From positions 186,001 through 250,000 of the forward strand of contig NZ_FCOY01000002.1 of the NCBI RefSeq assembly GCF_900018785.1: DNA of 64,000 nt, in the 5' to 3' direction. Position numbers and translations under genes: made by a program. This DNA comes from Xanthomonas massiliensis (lineage in GTDB: Bacteria; Pseudomonadota; Gammaproteobacteria; Xanthomonadales; Xanthomonadaceae). Below, piece by piece: positions 27,501 to 35,003 of the stretch (the first letter of the stretch is position 1; every line of letters begins with the position of its first letter). The notes below the pieces were generated by a model. It worked only from the letters and a program-made list of their open reading frames with translations. It made no database searches and was not told where the DNA came from.

Positions 27501-28229
27501 CTAGGGGCTGGCCCCGTCGTCGTGCGTGGCCCAGATCGCAAGGCCGTCGAGCACCATCGACGGCCATAGCCGCGCCTGCGGCAGGACGGTCCCCAGTTCC
27601 GGCGCGCCGCCGCCGTGCAGCAGCACCCGCGGCTCCCGGCCCAGGCGCTCGGCTCCCAGCCGCTGGCTGCGTTCGACCAGGGCGGCGGCCGCGCCCAGGC
27701 AGCCGGAGGCCAGGGCATCGTCGGTGTCGGTGGCGAACTCCACATAGTCGCCGCCGCTGGCCGGCAGCTGCACCGCCCGCTGGTGCAGGGCCTCGCGCAT
27801 GGTGGTGGGCGAGGCGGCGATGCGCCCGCCCAGGTGCGTGCCGCCGGCGTCGAGCAGGTCCAGGGTGAGGGCGGTGCCGACCCCGACCACCAGCGCGTCG
27901 CCGTCCTCCCGGCGTGCCGCCAGCAGCGCCAGAAAGCGGTCCACGCCGAAGCGCGCCGGCTGCGCATAGGCGATGCGCACGCCGGCGCAGGCCGGCGCGG
28001 TGCGGACGATACGCACCCGGGCAAAGCGCTGTTCCAGGGCCTGCAGCACGTTCGCGGTGAGCGCCGGTGCCGCCACGCTGGCCACCCAGGCGGTATCCCC
28101 GCGAGGCAGGGCCTGCACGTCCATCGCCTCGGCCCCGTGCGCCCACACCTGCGCGGCGCCGGCGCGGCCGTCCTGCAGCGGCGCGTACTTGAACCGGGAA
28201 TTGCCCAGGTCGAACAACCACTGGCTCAT
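27501..28229 (-). CDS. coaX: Type III pantothenate kinase
   Basis: A 242-residue kinase of the ASKHA fold for the first step of CoA synthesis. DLGNSRFKYA is the P-loop-like start, GVDRFLALLAA the pantothenate region, and GVGTALTLDLLD the central ATP-binding motif, with GGRIAASPTTMREALHQR after it. The start overlaps the birA stop by 4 bases (ATGA). Bifunctional BirA/CoaX fusions exist in some bacteria, so adjacency is a known arrangement. Confidence 0.95.
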   Translation of the reverse strand: MSQWLFDLGNSRFKYAPLQDGRAGAAQVWAHGAEAMDVQALPRGDTAWVASVAAPALTANVLQALEQRFARVRIVRTAPACAGVRIAYAQPARFGVDRFLALLAARREDGDALVVGVGTALTLDLLDAGGTHLGGRIAASPTTMREALHQRAVQLPASGGDYVEFATDTDDALASGCLGAAAALVERSQRLGAERLGREPRVLLHGGGAPELGTVLPQARLWPSMVLDGLAIWATHDDGASP

Positions 28230-29224
28230 GCCGCCCTCACGCTGACTTCGCCGGCATGGAACACCTGCACGCTACCGTCGCGCGCGCGCAGGCGCAGGCC
28301 GCCGTCGTCGGCCAGGCCCTCGGCCACCCCTTCGCGGACCTGGCTGCCGTCGAGCACGCGCACCGCGCGGCCGGCCAGGGCATCCAGCGCCGCATAGCGC
28401 GGCAGGAACGGGGCCAGGCCCTCGGCATCGAACTGTTCCAGCGCCGGCAGCAGCCGCGAGAGCACCGCCGCCGCCGCCGCGTTGCGCCGCACCGGCGCCG
28501 GCACGAGCGCGGACAGCTGTGCCCACGGCTGGTCGATGGTCGCGGCGACGCCGGCCGGCATGCGCACGTTGAGGCCCAGCCCGACCACCGCGCGCGCGGT
28601 GCCGGCGAACTCGCCGCCGCCCTCGACCAGCAGGCCGCCGAGCTTGCGCCCGTCCACGACCAGGTCGTTGGGCCATTTCAGCCCGACCCCGGCCGCGCCG
28701 TGCGCACGCAGCGCCTCGGCCACGGCCACGCCGGCGGCCAGGCTGAGCCCGGCCAGGCCGGCCAGGCCGCCGCCGAACCCGCGCGACACCGACAGGTACA
28801 GATGCGCGGCCAGCGGCGAGGCCCAGCCGCGGCCGCGGCGGCCACGCCCGCCGCGCTGGCCCTCGGCCATCAGCACGCGGGCGCCGCGCGCCGGTACCGG
28901 GCGCTGCAGCAGCGCACTGTTGGTCGAATCGATCATCCAGACCACCTCCAGCCCGGCCAGCGCGGCGGCCGCGGCGGGCGCCAGCGCCTGCTCGATGGCC
29001 GGGGCGTCGAGCAGGTCCAGCGGCGCGGCCAGCGCATAGCCCTCGCCCGCCTTGCCGCCGATCTCCACGCCGGCCGCGCGCAGCCCGCGGATGCGCTTCC
29101 ATACCGCCGCACGCGTCACGCCGAACGCGCGCGCCAGCGCGTCGCCGGAATGGCAGCCGGCTTCCAGCTGGAGCAGCAGCTCTCGATCGTCCAAGGCGGT
29201 TCCGGGGGAAAACGAACGCGCCAT
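28226..29224 (-). CDS. birA: Biotin-protein ligase / biotin operon repressor
   Basis: A 332-residue protein. An N-terminal winged helix (SGDALARAFGVTRAAVWKRIRGLRAAGVEI) indicates that it also represses biotin genes. The ligase domain has the GRGRRGRGW biotinyl-adenylate loop (about 128-136), KWPNDLVVDGRKLGGLLVE and GLGLNV. It attaches biotin to carboxylases. First gene of the birA-coaX-SPOR operon; the ATG at 29224 begins just ahead of the HTH. Confidence 0.96.
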   Translation of the reverse strand: MARSFSPGTALDDRELLLQLEAGCHSGDALARAFGVTRAAVWKRIRGLRAAGVEIGGKAGEGYALAAPLDLLDAPAIEQALAPAAAAALAGLEVVWMIDSTNSALLQRPVPARGARVLMAEGQRGGRGRRGRGWASPLAAHLYLSVSRGFGGGLAGLAGLSLAAGVAVAEALRAHGAAGVGLKWPNDLVVDGRKLGGLLVEGGGEFAGTARAVVGLGLNVRMPAGVAATIDQPWAQLSALVPAPVRRNAAAAAVLSRLLPALEQFDAEGLAPFLPRYAALDALAGRAVRVLDGSQVREGVAEGLADDGGLRLRARDGSVQVFHAGEVSVRAA

Positions 29225-29308
29225 TATGGCGGAGCGCCCCGCGCACGCCCAACACGCCCGGGGAAATGGGGCTAGAATCGACCGGATCCTGTCGTGGGAG
29301 CCTTGCCC

Positions 29309-29584
29309 ATGCACCGTCATGTTTGCCGCCTGCTCTTCCTGCTGCTGCCGGTCTTCGGTGCGCGGGCATCGGACGTGCCTGCGCTGAGCCACGGCTGCAC
29401 CTACGGCGCCGACACCGCGCACGACCCGGACGCGGCCTCGGCCACGATCCCGGGCGCGTCCCGCACCGCACCGCGCGCCATCGCCCCGGGCGTCACCACC
29501 GGCGGCGGCAGCGACGGCGAGTCGTTGCTGCCGCGCAGCCGGCTGCCGCGCTGGCACAGCTTCCTGCCCGGCATGTTCCGCTGA
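29309..29584 (+). CDS. Small secreted hypothetical protein
   Basis: A 91-residue protein with a signal peptide (MHRHVCRLLFLLLPVFGARA) and a Ser/Pro/Gly-rich mature part ending in LPRWHSFLPGMFR. A GGGAG motif precedes the ATG. It ends 7 bp before the mtfA start, so it probably shares that gene's transcript. No domain is recognised; the aromatic C-terminus is the part most likely to be conserved. Confidence 0.65.
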   Translation: MHRHVCRLLFLLLPVFGARASDVPALSHGCTYGADTAHDPDAASATIPGASRTAPRAIAPGVTTGGGSDGESLLPRSRLPRWHSFLPGMFR

Positions 29585-29591
29585 GGTCCGT

Positions 29592-30347
29592 TTGGGCCTG
29601 GCTTCCCTGTTCGGCTGGCTGCGGCCGGCGCCCATCGACGCATCGCTGTGGCAGGCCCAGCGCGACCGCTGCGCCTGGATCGCAGGGCTGGACGAGGTGC
29701 GCCAGGCGCGCCTGCACGCGCTGGCCGCACGCTTTCTGCACGAGAAGACCATCTCGCCCGTCGACGGCCTGCAGCTGACCGACGGCGACCGGGTGCTGCT
29801 GGCGGCGCTGTGCTGCCTGCCCCTGCTGGAGTTCGGTGCCGGTGGCCTGCGCGGCTGGTCGCAGCTGATCGTCTATCCGGATGCGTTCCGCGTGCACCGC
29901 AGCCACATGGACGCGGCCGGCGTGCTGCACGAATGGGACGACGAGCTGATCGGCGAGGCCTGGGATGCCGGTCCGCTGATCCTGTCCTGGGCCGACGTCG
30001 AAGCGGACCTGGCCGAGCCCGATGCCGGGTTCTGCGTGGCGGTGCACGAGATGGCGCACAAGCTCGACGCGCTCGACGGCGCGCTGGACGGCACCCCGCC
30101 GCTGCCGCACGCCTGGCAACGGCAGTGGGCCCACGATTTCCAGCAGGCCTTCGATGCGATGAACCAGGCGCTGGACCGGCATCGCTACCGCGGCACGATG
30201 GATACCTATGCGGCCGAGTCGCCGGAGGAGTTCTTCGCGGTGGCGTCGGAATACCACTTCTCCGCGCCGCACCTGCTGCAGGCACAGATGCCGGACGTGG
30301 CCGCGCACCTGCAACGCTTCTACGGCGCCGCGCCGCAATTGCGTTGA
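29592..30347 (+). CDS. mtfA: MtfA-type zinc peptidase (M90 family)
   Basis: A 251-residue cytoplasmic protein. The zinc motif is VHEMAHKLD (His152, Glu153, His156), with a further glutamate expected in ESPEEFFAVASEYHF. In E. coli MtfA binds the repressor Mlc and has peptidase activity. The start is TTG at 29592 with a GAGG motif upstream; no ATG is close. It is convergent with the minus-strand gene at 30354, 6 bp away. Confidence 0.92.
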   Translation: MGLASLFGWLRPAPIDASLWQAQRDRCAWIAGLDEVRQARLHALAARFLHEKTISPVDGLQLTDGDRVLLAALCCLPLLEFGAGGLRGWSQLIVYPDAFRVHRSHMDAAGVLHEWDDELIGEAWDAGPLILSWADVEADLAEPDAGFCVAVHEMAHKLDALDGALDGTPPLPHAWQRQWAHDFQQAFDAMNQALDRHRYRGTMDTYAAESPEEFFAVASEYHFSAPHLLQAQMPDVAAHLQRFYGAAPQLR

Positions 30348-30353
30348 ACCGGC

Positions 30354-30743
30354 TCAGCGCAGGCCGGTGGGCACCGGCCCCGGCGGGGTCCCCAGGCCCG
30401 GGCGCTGGCGTACGAACACCTCGTCGCTGTCGCGCCCCGGGACCAGCGGCAGCGGCGTGGCCAGCCCGTCCACCTCGGGACTGAGCGGCTGCGGCAGCGG
30501 CCCTTGCGACGCCGGGTCGGCGATGCGGCGCGCCTGGGCCACCACGTCCTGGTCCGCGTCGAGGTGCGCGGTCACCCCGCGCAACCAGCGCACGTCCTCC
30601 AGGTTCCAGTGGTACTGCGCGGCCTCGCCGGCCAGCGCGGTGATGCCCACCAGCAGCGCGCACAGGAACAGCCGGTACAGGCCATCGCCCAGGCGCCGCC
30701 ACGGACGGTCGGGACGGGCTTGCGGTTCGGGAAGGTCGGACAT
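30354..30743 (-). CDS. Single-span membrane protein of unknown function
   Basis: A 129-residue protein: polar N-terminus (MSDLPEPQARPDRPWRRLGD), one membrane span (about 24-42), then a periplasmic part with WNLEDVRWLRGVTAHLDADQDVV and a Pro-rich end. It lies 95 bp after the phoQ stop on the same strand, so it may be the last gene of the PepSY-phoP-phoQ unit. No family recognised. Confidence 0.75.
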   Translation of the reverse strand: MSDLPEPQARPDRPWRRLGDGLYRLFLCALLVGITALAGEAAQYHWNLEDVRWLRGVTAHLDADQDVVAQARRIADPASQGPLPQPLSPEVDGLATPLPLVPGRDSDEVFVRQRPGLGTPPGPVPTGLR

Positions 30744-30838
30744 GGTCGCGGTTCCTGGGCGCCTGGCCGCCAGTATCCACACCGCCGATGGCAGGGATTT
30801 GAACGGCGCCCGCCGCCGCCGGTGCCGTTCAGGCCCGG

Positions 30839-32278
30839 CTAGGGACCGGGCGGCAGCACGACCTCGAACCGGGCCCCGCCCAATTCTTCCGAGCGGGTCA
30901 CCTGCAGCAGGCCGCGATAGCCCTTGACCAGGTCCTGGACGATGGACAGGCCGATGCCGTGTCCCTGCACCCGCTCGTCGCCGCGCACGCCCCGCTGCAG
31001 CACGCGGCTCACGTCCTCCGCGGCGATGCCGGGGCCATCGTCCTCGACCACCAGGGTCAGGCCGGTGCGGGCCTCGCGGCCATCGCGCCGCCCGCCGGAC
31101 ACGCGCACCCGCGCGGTCAGCAGCACGCGGTGGTGGGCCCACTTGAAGGCGTTCTCCAGCAGGTTGCCCAGCAGTTCCTGCAGGTCGCCGGGCTCGCCGT
31201 GGAAGCTGGCGCCCTCGTCGAGCTCGAACTCGCACAGCACGCCCTTGGCGGCGTAGACCTTCTCCAGTCCGCGCACGATCTCCTCGGCGGTGGATTCGAT
31301 CGGCACCGGCGCGGAGAACAGCTTGTGGCCGCTGGAGGCCGCGCGCGCCAGCTGGTAGGACACCAGGTCGTTCATGCGCCGCAGCTGCAGGTCCATGTCC
31401 TGGCGCAGTTCCTCGCCGCTGGCACCGCTGTCGAGCTGGGTGCGCAGCACCGCCAGCGGCGTCTTCAGGCTGTGCGCCAGGTCGGCCAGGGTGTTGCGCT
31501 GGCGCTCCAGGTTCTCGCGCTCGCTCTCGATGAAGGCGTTGATGCTGTCAGTCAGCGGTTCCAGCTCGCGCGGGTGGCGCTCGCTCATGCGCGAGGCCTC
31601 GCCGCGCTGCACCTTGGTCAGCTCGTTGATCACCCGCTGCAGCGGGCGCAGGCTCCATTGCAGGATGAAGGTCTGCAGCAGCAGCAGCACCACGCCGGCG
31701 CTGCCCAGGTAGAACCACACCCGGCTGCGGAACACGCGCAGCTGCGCGCCCAGCGCGCGCGCGTCTTCCATCACGTAGATGGTGTAGGGAAACTCGCCTT
31801 CGCCGTTGTTGTCCCCGCCCCAGACCAGGCCCATGCCGTAGCGGTAGACCTGCCCGGGCGAACCGTCGATCTGGGTCATCGGCAGCGGCCCCTGGAACAC
31901 CTCCTGGCGCGCGTCCAGCAGCGCCCCCGGGGGCGGCAGCAGCGGCCCCTCGGCCGACATCGAGCGCCAGTAGTCGCCGGCGCGCACCACCTCGGCATAC
32001 AGGCCGCCGCCGGGCACGTCGAAGCGCGGGTCCGGCGGCAGCTCGCGGATGTACAGCGAGCCGTCGCGCAGGAACTCGATGTTGCCGGCGTAGGCGGTGG
32101 CGTAGTTCTTCAGGCGCTCGCGCAGGTTGTTCTGCGCGGTGTCGGCGAAGGCGGCATCGAGCGCGTAGCCGGCCAGCGCCAGGAACGCGACCAGGCTGAG
32201 GCTGGCCGCCAGCAGCTGTCGTGCCTTGAGCGAGCGTGGCCGCCAGTGGCCGAACGTGCGGATGCGCCCGAATGCCAC
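30839..32278 (-). CDS. phoQ: PhoQ-like sensor histidine kinase
   Basis: A 479-residue kinase with two membrane spans (about 22-42 and 186-206) enclosing a periplasmic sensor domain of about 140 residues rich in acidic and aromatic residues (DNNGEGEFPYTIYVMEDA). Then a HAMP-like stretch, the H-box LADLAHSLKTPLAVLR with His269, an N-box (LLGNLLENAFKWAHH) and G-boxes DDGPGI and GHGIGLS. Starts 16 bp after phoP. PhoQ proteins sense low magnesium, acid or cationic peptides; the exact signal here is not visible. Confidence 0.92.
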   Translation of the reverse strand: MAFGRIRTFGHWRPRSLKARQLLAASLSLVAFLALAGYALDAAFADTAQNNLRERLKNYATAYAGNIEFLRDGSLYIRELPPDPRFDVPGGGLYAEVVRAGDYWRSMSAEGPLLPPPGALLDARQEVFQGPLPMTQIDGSPGQVYRYGMGLVWGGDNNGEGEFPYTIYVMEDARALGAQLRVFRSRVWFYLGSAGVVLLLLQTFILQWSLRPLQRVINELTKVQRGEASRMSERHPRELEPLTDSINAFIESERENLERQRNTLADLAHSLKTPLAVLRTQLDSGASGEELRQDMDLQLRRMNDLVSYQLARAASSGHKLFSAPVPIESTAEEIVRGLEKVYAAKGVLCEFELDEGASFHGEPGDLQELLGNLLENAFKWAHHRVLLTARVRVSGGRRDGREARTGLTLVVEDDGPGIAAEDVSRVLQRGVRGDERVQGHGIGLSIVQDLVKGYRGLLQVTRSEELGGARFEVVLPPGP

Positions 32279-32294
32279 GCGCCCGTGCCTGCCG

Positions 32295-32978
32295 TCAGCC
32301 CTCGGTGCGCGGAATGGCGAAACGGTAGCCGCGTCCGCGCACGGTCTCGATCGGCTTGAGCTCGCCGTCCGGATCCAGCTTCTTGCGCAGGCGGCCGATG
32401 AACACCTCCAGCACGTTGGAGTCGCGGTCGAAGTCCTGCTGGTAGATGTGCTCGGTCAGGTCGGCCTTGGAGACCAGTTCGCCGGCATGCATCATCAGGT
32501 ACTCGAGCACCTTGTACTCGTAGCTGGTCAGGTCCACGTTCTGGCCGTTGACGCTGACTGTCTGCGCGGCCAGGTCGAGCGCGACCGGGCCGCACTCCAG
32601 GGTCGGCTTGCTCCAGCCGGCGGCGCGGCGCACCAGTGCGTTGACGCGCGCCAGCAGCTCCTCCACGTGGAAGGGCTTGACCAGGTAGTCGTCGGCCCCC
32701 TGCTTGAGGCCCTCGACCTTGTCCTGCCAGCTCGAACGCGCGGTCAGGATCAGGATCGGGAACTTCTTGCCTTCCTCGCGCAGGGCCTTGATCAGTTCCA
32801 TGCCCGACATCTTGGGCAGGCCCAGGTCGATGATGCCCACGTCGAAGGGCACCTCGCGGCCCATGTACAGGCCTTCCTCGCCATCCTGCGCGGCGTCGAC
32901 CGCAAAGCCTTCGCGCTTCAGGCGCGCGGCCAGCGTCTCGCGCAGCGGAGCTTCGTCTTCGACCAGAAGGATACGCAT
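32295..32978 (-). CDS. phoP: PhoP-like response regulator (OmpR family)
   Basis: A 227-residue regulator. Receiver: Asp51 in IIDLGLPKMSG, Thr79 and Lys101 in VKPFHVEEL. Output: OmpR-type winged helix with TSYEYKVLEYLMMHAGELVSKADLTEHIY and FIGRLRKKLDPDG...IETVRGRGYRF. Partner of the kinase just downstream. The upstream PepSY gene is 71 bp away and probably in the same operon; candidate binding repeats lie upstream of that gene. Confidence 0.95.
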   Translation of the reverse strand: MRILLVEDEAPLRETLAARLKREGFAVDAAQDGEEGLYMGREVPFDVGIIDLGLPKMSGMELIKALREEGKKFPILILTARSSWQDKVEGLKQGADDYLVKPFHVEELLARVNALVRRAAGWSKPTLECGPVALDLAAQTVSVNGQNVDLTSYEYKVLEYLMMHAGELVSKADLTEHIYQQDFDRDSNVLEVFIGRLRKKLDPDGELKPIETVRGRGYRFAIPRTEG

Positions 32979-33049
32979 GAATTCTCCCTTTCAGTGTTGG
33001 GCCGGCGGCCTGGGAAGGGTCGCGGAGGCATGCCCCCACTATGCCCGAT

Positions 33050-33406
33050 TCAGGAGTTATCGCCGTGTGGTGGCTGCGGGGCCGGCGGATCCTGGCGCGG
33101 CGGGCGCGCGCTGGCGGCAGGCGCCGGATCGTCCATGTAGCGGACCCGGCCGCGATCGTCCAGGTACTTGACCCGGTTGATGTCGCGCCCGTCGAAGGGC
33201 ACGCGCTCGGCCCCCAGGATCTGCCCGCCGGTGGTGCGCTGCACGCGGCGGATGGTGTCGGACATCGAACGTTCCTGCGGCCCTCCCTGCGCCACCCGCA
33301 CCATGCGCGGCTGGCCGGGCGCGTCCTGCGCGAACGCGGCAGGCGCCGCCAGTGCGGCCAGCCCGAGAAGGAGGGGGAAGACGGACAGGGCAGGCGAACG
33401 GGTCAC
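33050..33406 (-). CDS. Secreted PepSY-like protein
   Basis: A 118-residue protein with a signal peptide ending near APAAFA (about 26). The core SDTIRRVQRTTGGQILGAER followed by VPFDGRDINRVKYLDDRGRVRYMDD has the alpha-beta pattern of PepSY proteins (inhibitor-like periplasmic domains), and the end is Pro-rich. It heads the phoP-phoQ operon. A periplasmic modulator of PhoQ is an attractive idea but unproven. Confidence 0.85.
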   Translation of the reverse strand: MTRSPALSVFPLLLGLAALAAPAAFAQDAPGQPRMVRVAQGGPQERSMSDTIRRVQRTTGGQILGAERVPFDGRDINRVKYLDDRGRVRYMDDPAPAASARPPRQDPPAPQPPHGDNS

Positions 33407-33524
33407 GGCATCGAATCCTAACGGAGCATTCCGAATCGTTCAAAACTCGTGAAGACGACGCGGATCAACGACCAGGTCCGTGCCACCGGAATCGAGGGCA
33501 AATTCTTGATTTTTGGGGGTGAAT

Positions 33525-33575
33525 CCGGTCTGAACTTTTCTGAATCCGATTCGCTCCGTTCATGGACTTGAACGA
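33525..33575. promoter_or_regulatory. Cluster of TGAAC/TGAAT half-sites upstream of PepSY-phoPQ
   Basis: TCTGAA at 33529 and 33539 are direct repeats 10 bp apart, and CGTTCA-TGGACT-TGAACG at 33557-33574 is a perfect inverted repeat of the same half-site. Another GTTCA...TGAAG pair lies near 33439. The spacing suits an OmpR-family regulator dimer, so autoregulation by PhoP is plausible. Confidence 0.45.
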
Positions 33576-33635
33576 AGCCACCGACCACTCAGGGGCCCAC
33601 TCCCGCATGCGTGGCCCGTCTCCGACGGTCGCTGC

Positions 33636-34655
33636 TCAGGCCGCCCGCCTCTCGGTGGCGGCCAGCGCCCGCTCGACCACCCGCCAGTCCGCGCCGGGGG
33701 CATGGGCGGCCTCGCTCAGGACCTGCCGGAACGCGCGCCCGCCCGGCTGGCCGTGGAACAGCCCCAGGACGTGGCGGGTGATGTGCTTGAGCGCCACGCC
33801 CTGGGCCAGGCAGCCCTCCACCCACGGGCGCAAGCCGCGCAACAGGTCCTCCCGCGGCCGCGGCGCCGTGCCGCCGAGGGCGCAGTCCAGGCGGTGCAGC
33901 AGGTAGGGATCGTGGTAGGCGGCCCGGCCCAGCATCACCCCGTCGACCTGGCCCAGGTGCTCCAGCGCCGCATCGGCCGTGGCGATGCCGCCGTTGAGCA
34001 CCACCGGCAGCGCCGGACGCTCCCGCTTCAGGCGGTAGGCCCAGTCGTACCGCAGCGGCGGGACTTCGCGGTTCTCCTTCGGCGAGAGCCCCTTCAGCCA
34101 CGCGTTGCGCGCATGCACCACGACCATCGCGCTGCCCGCCTCGACCACGCCGTCCACGAAGCCGGCAAAGCGCACGTAGCTGTCGTCATCGTCCACGCCC
34201 AGCCGGCATTTCACCGTGACCGGGATCGATACCACCGCGCGCATCGCCGCCACGCAGTCGGCCACCAGCCCCGGCTCGCGCATCAGGCAGGCGCCGAAGC
34301 GTCCGGCCTGCACCCGGTCGGACGGACAGCCGCAGTTGAGGTTGACCTCGTCGTAGCCCCACTCCTGGGCGATGCGCGCCGCCTGCGCCAGCACCGCCGG
34401 CTCGCTGCCGCCGAGCTGCAGGGCGAGCGGATGCTCGACCGGAGCGAACCCCAGCAGGCGCTCGCGATCGCCATGGATCACCGCGTTGGCGTGCACCATC
34501 TCGGTATACAGCCGCGCCGACGGCGCCAGCGCGCGATGGAAGACCCGGCAGTGGCGGTCGGTCCAGTCCATCATGGGCGCGACCGACAGGCGCAGCGAGG
34601 CCGCGTAGCGGCGGTCGGAGGCGGAGGGCGACGAGGGCGGGAAGTGGGAGAGCAT
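33636..34655 (-). CDS. dusA: tRNA-dihydrouridine(20/20a) synthase
   Basis: A 339-residue FMN enzyme that reduces uridines 20/20a in tRNA D loops. RLSVAPMMDWTDRHCR at the start, catalytic Cys in LNCGCPSDRVQAGRFGACLM, VKCRLGVDD, VVHARNAWLKGLSPKENR and NGGI...DGVMLGRAAYHDP are all DusA features. ATG at 34655 is chosen; upstream in-frame sequence is low-complexity. Confidence 0.96.
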   Translation of the reverse strand: MLSHFPPSSPSASDRRYAASLRLSVAPMMDWTDRHCRVFHRALAPSARLYTEMVHANAVIHGDRERLLGFAPVEHPLALQLGGSEPAVLAQAARIAQEWGYDEVNLNCGCPSDRVQAGRFGACLMREPGLVADCVAAMRAVVSIPVTVKCRLGVDDDDSYVRFAGFVDGVVEAGSAMVVVHARNAWLKGLSPKENREVPPLRYDWAYRLKRERPALPVVLNGGIATADAALEHLGQVDGVMLGRAAYHDPYLLHRLDCALGGTAPRPREDLLRGLRPWVEGCLAQGVALKHITRHVLGLFHGQPGGRAFRQVLSEAAHAPGADWRVVERALAATERRAA

Positions 34656-34766
34656 GGCGGCTGCAAGCGGGCCCGATGGGGGCATGGCGGGGGAAAGGCC
34701 GGCGCGCAAAGGGGGCCGGGACCGGGCCGCCGGCCGAAGCCGCGGTGTGTAGTTCCGGCCAGGCCA

Positions 34767-34806
34767 CAAAAAAGCCCCGCAGACCAAGGGGGAGGCCGGC
34801 GGGGCT
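34767..34806 (-). terminator. Rho-independent terminator of the sX13-like RNA
   Basis: AGCCCCGC pairs with GCGGGGCT on the minus strand, followed by six T residues. The loop contains CCCCC. It ends the small RNA and would also end read-through from polA. Confidence 0.93.
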
Positions 34807-34898
34807 AGGGGACGGCAGCTTGGGGAGGAGCCACCGCCCGGGTCAGATCTTCTCCAGGGGATGAGAGAGATCCGGAGACAGGCGTTGCACCTGTCGAG
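34768..34898 (-). ncRNA. Small RNA with C-rich hairpin loops, sX13-like
   Basis: The minus strand downstream of polA folds into four consecutive hairpins: GACAGG/CCTGTC (34877-34895); GATCTCTC with GAGAAGATC, loop TCATCCCCTG (34846-34872); GGTGGCT with AAGCTGCC, loop CCTCCCC (34814-34835); and the terminator with a CCCCC loop (34773-34806). A GATATA-like -10 element lies at 34902-34907, giving a start near 34896-34898 and a length of about 130 nt. From memory, the Xanthomonas small RNA sX13 lies next to polA and uses C-rich loops to pair with G-rich ribosome-binding sites. Position and design agree; sequence identity was not checked. Confidence 0.75.
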
Positions 34899-34943
34899 GG
34901 CTATATCAACACCGTCACCCTTGCTGGTTCGTGAAGATTTACG

Positions 34944-34963
34944 TTAATAAGTTGTTGTATTAA
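34944..34963. promoter_or_regulatory. AT-rich inverted repeat between polA and the small RNA
   Basis: TTAATA-N8-TATTAA lies in an AT-rich patch about 40 bp upstream of the small RNA -10 element. It could be an upstream promoter element or operator of the RNA gene. Confidence 0.35.
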
Positions 34964-35003
34964 GTGGGAATTCACCCACGCGCCCATTCAGGGACAACGG
35001 GTC

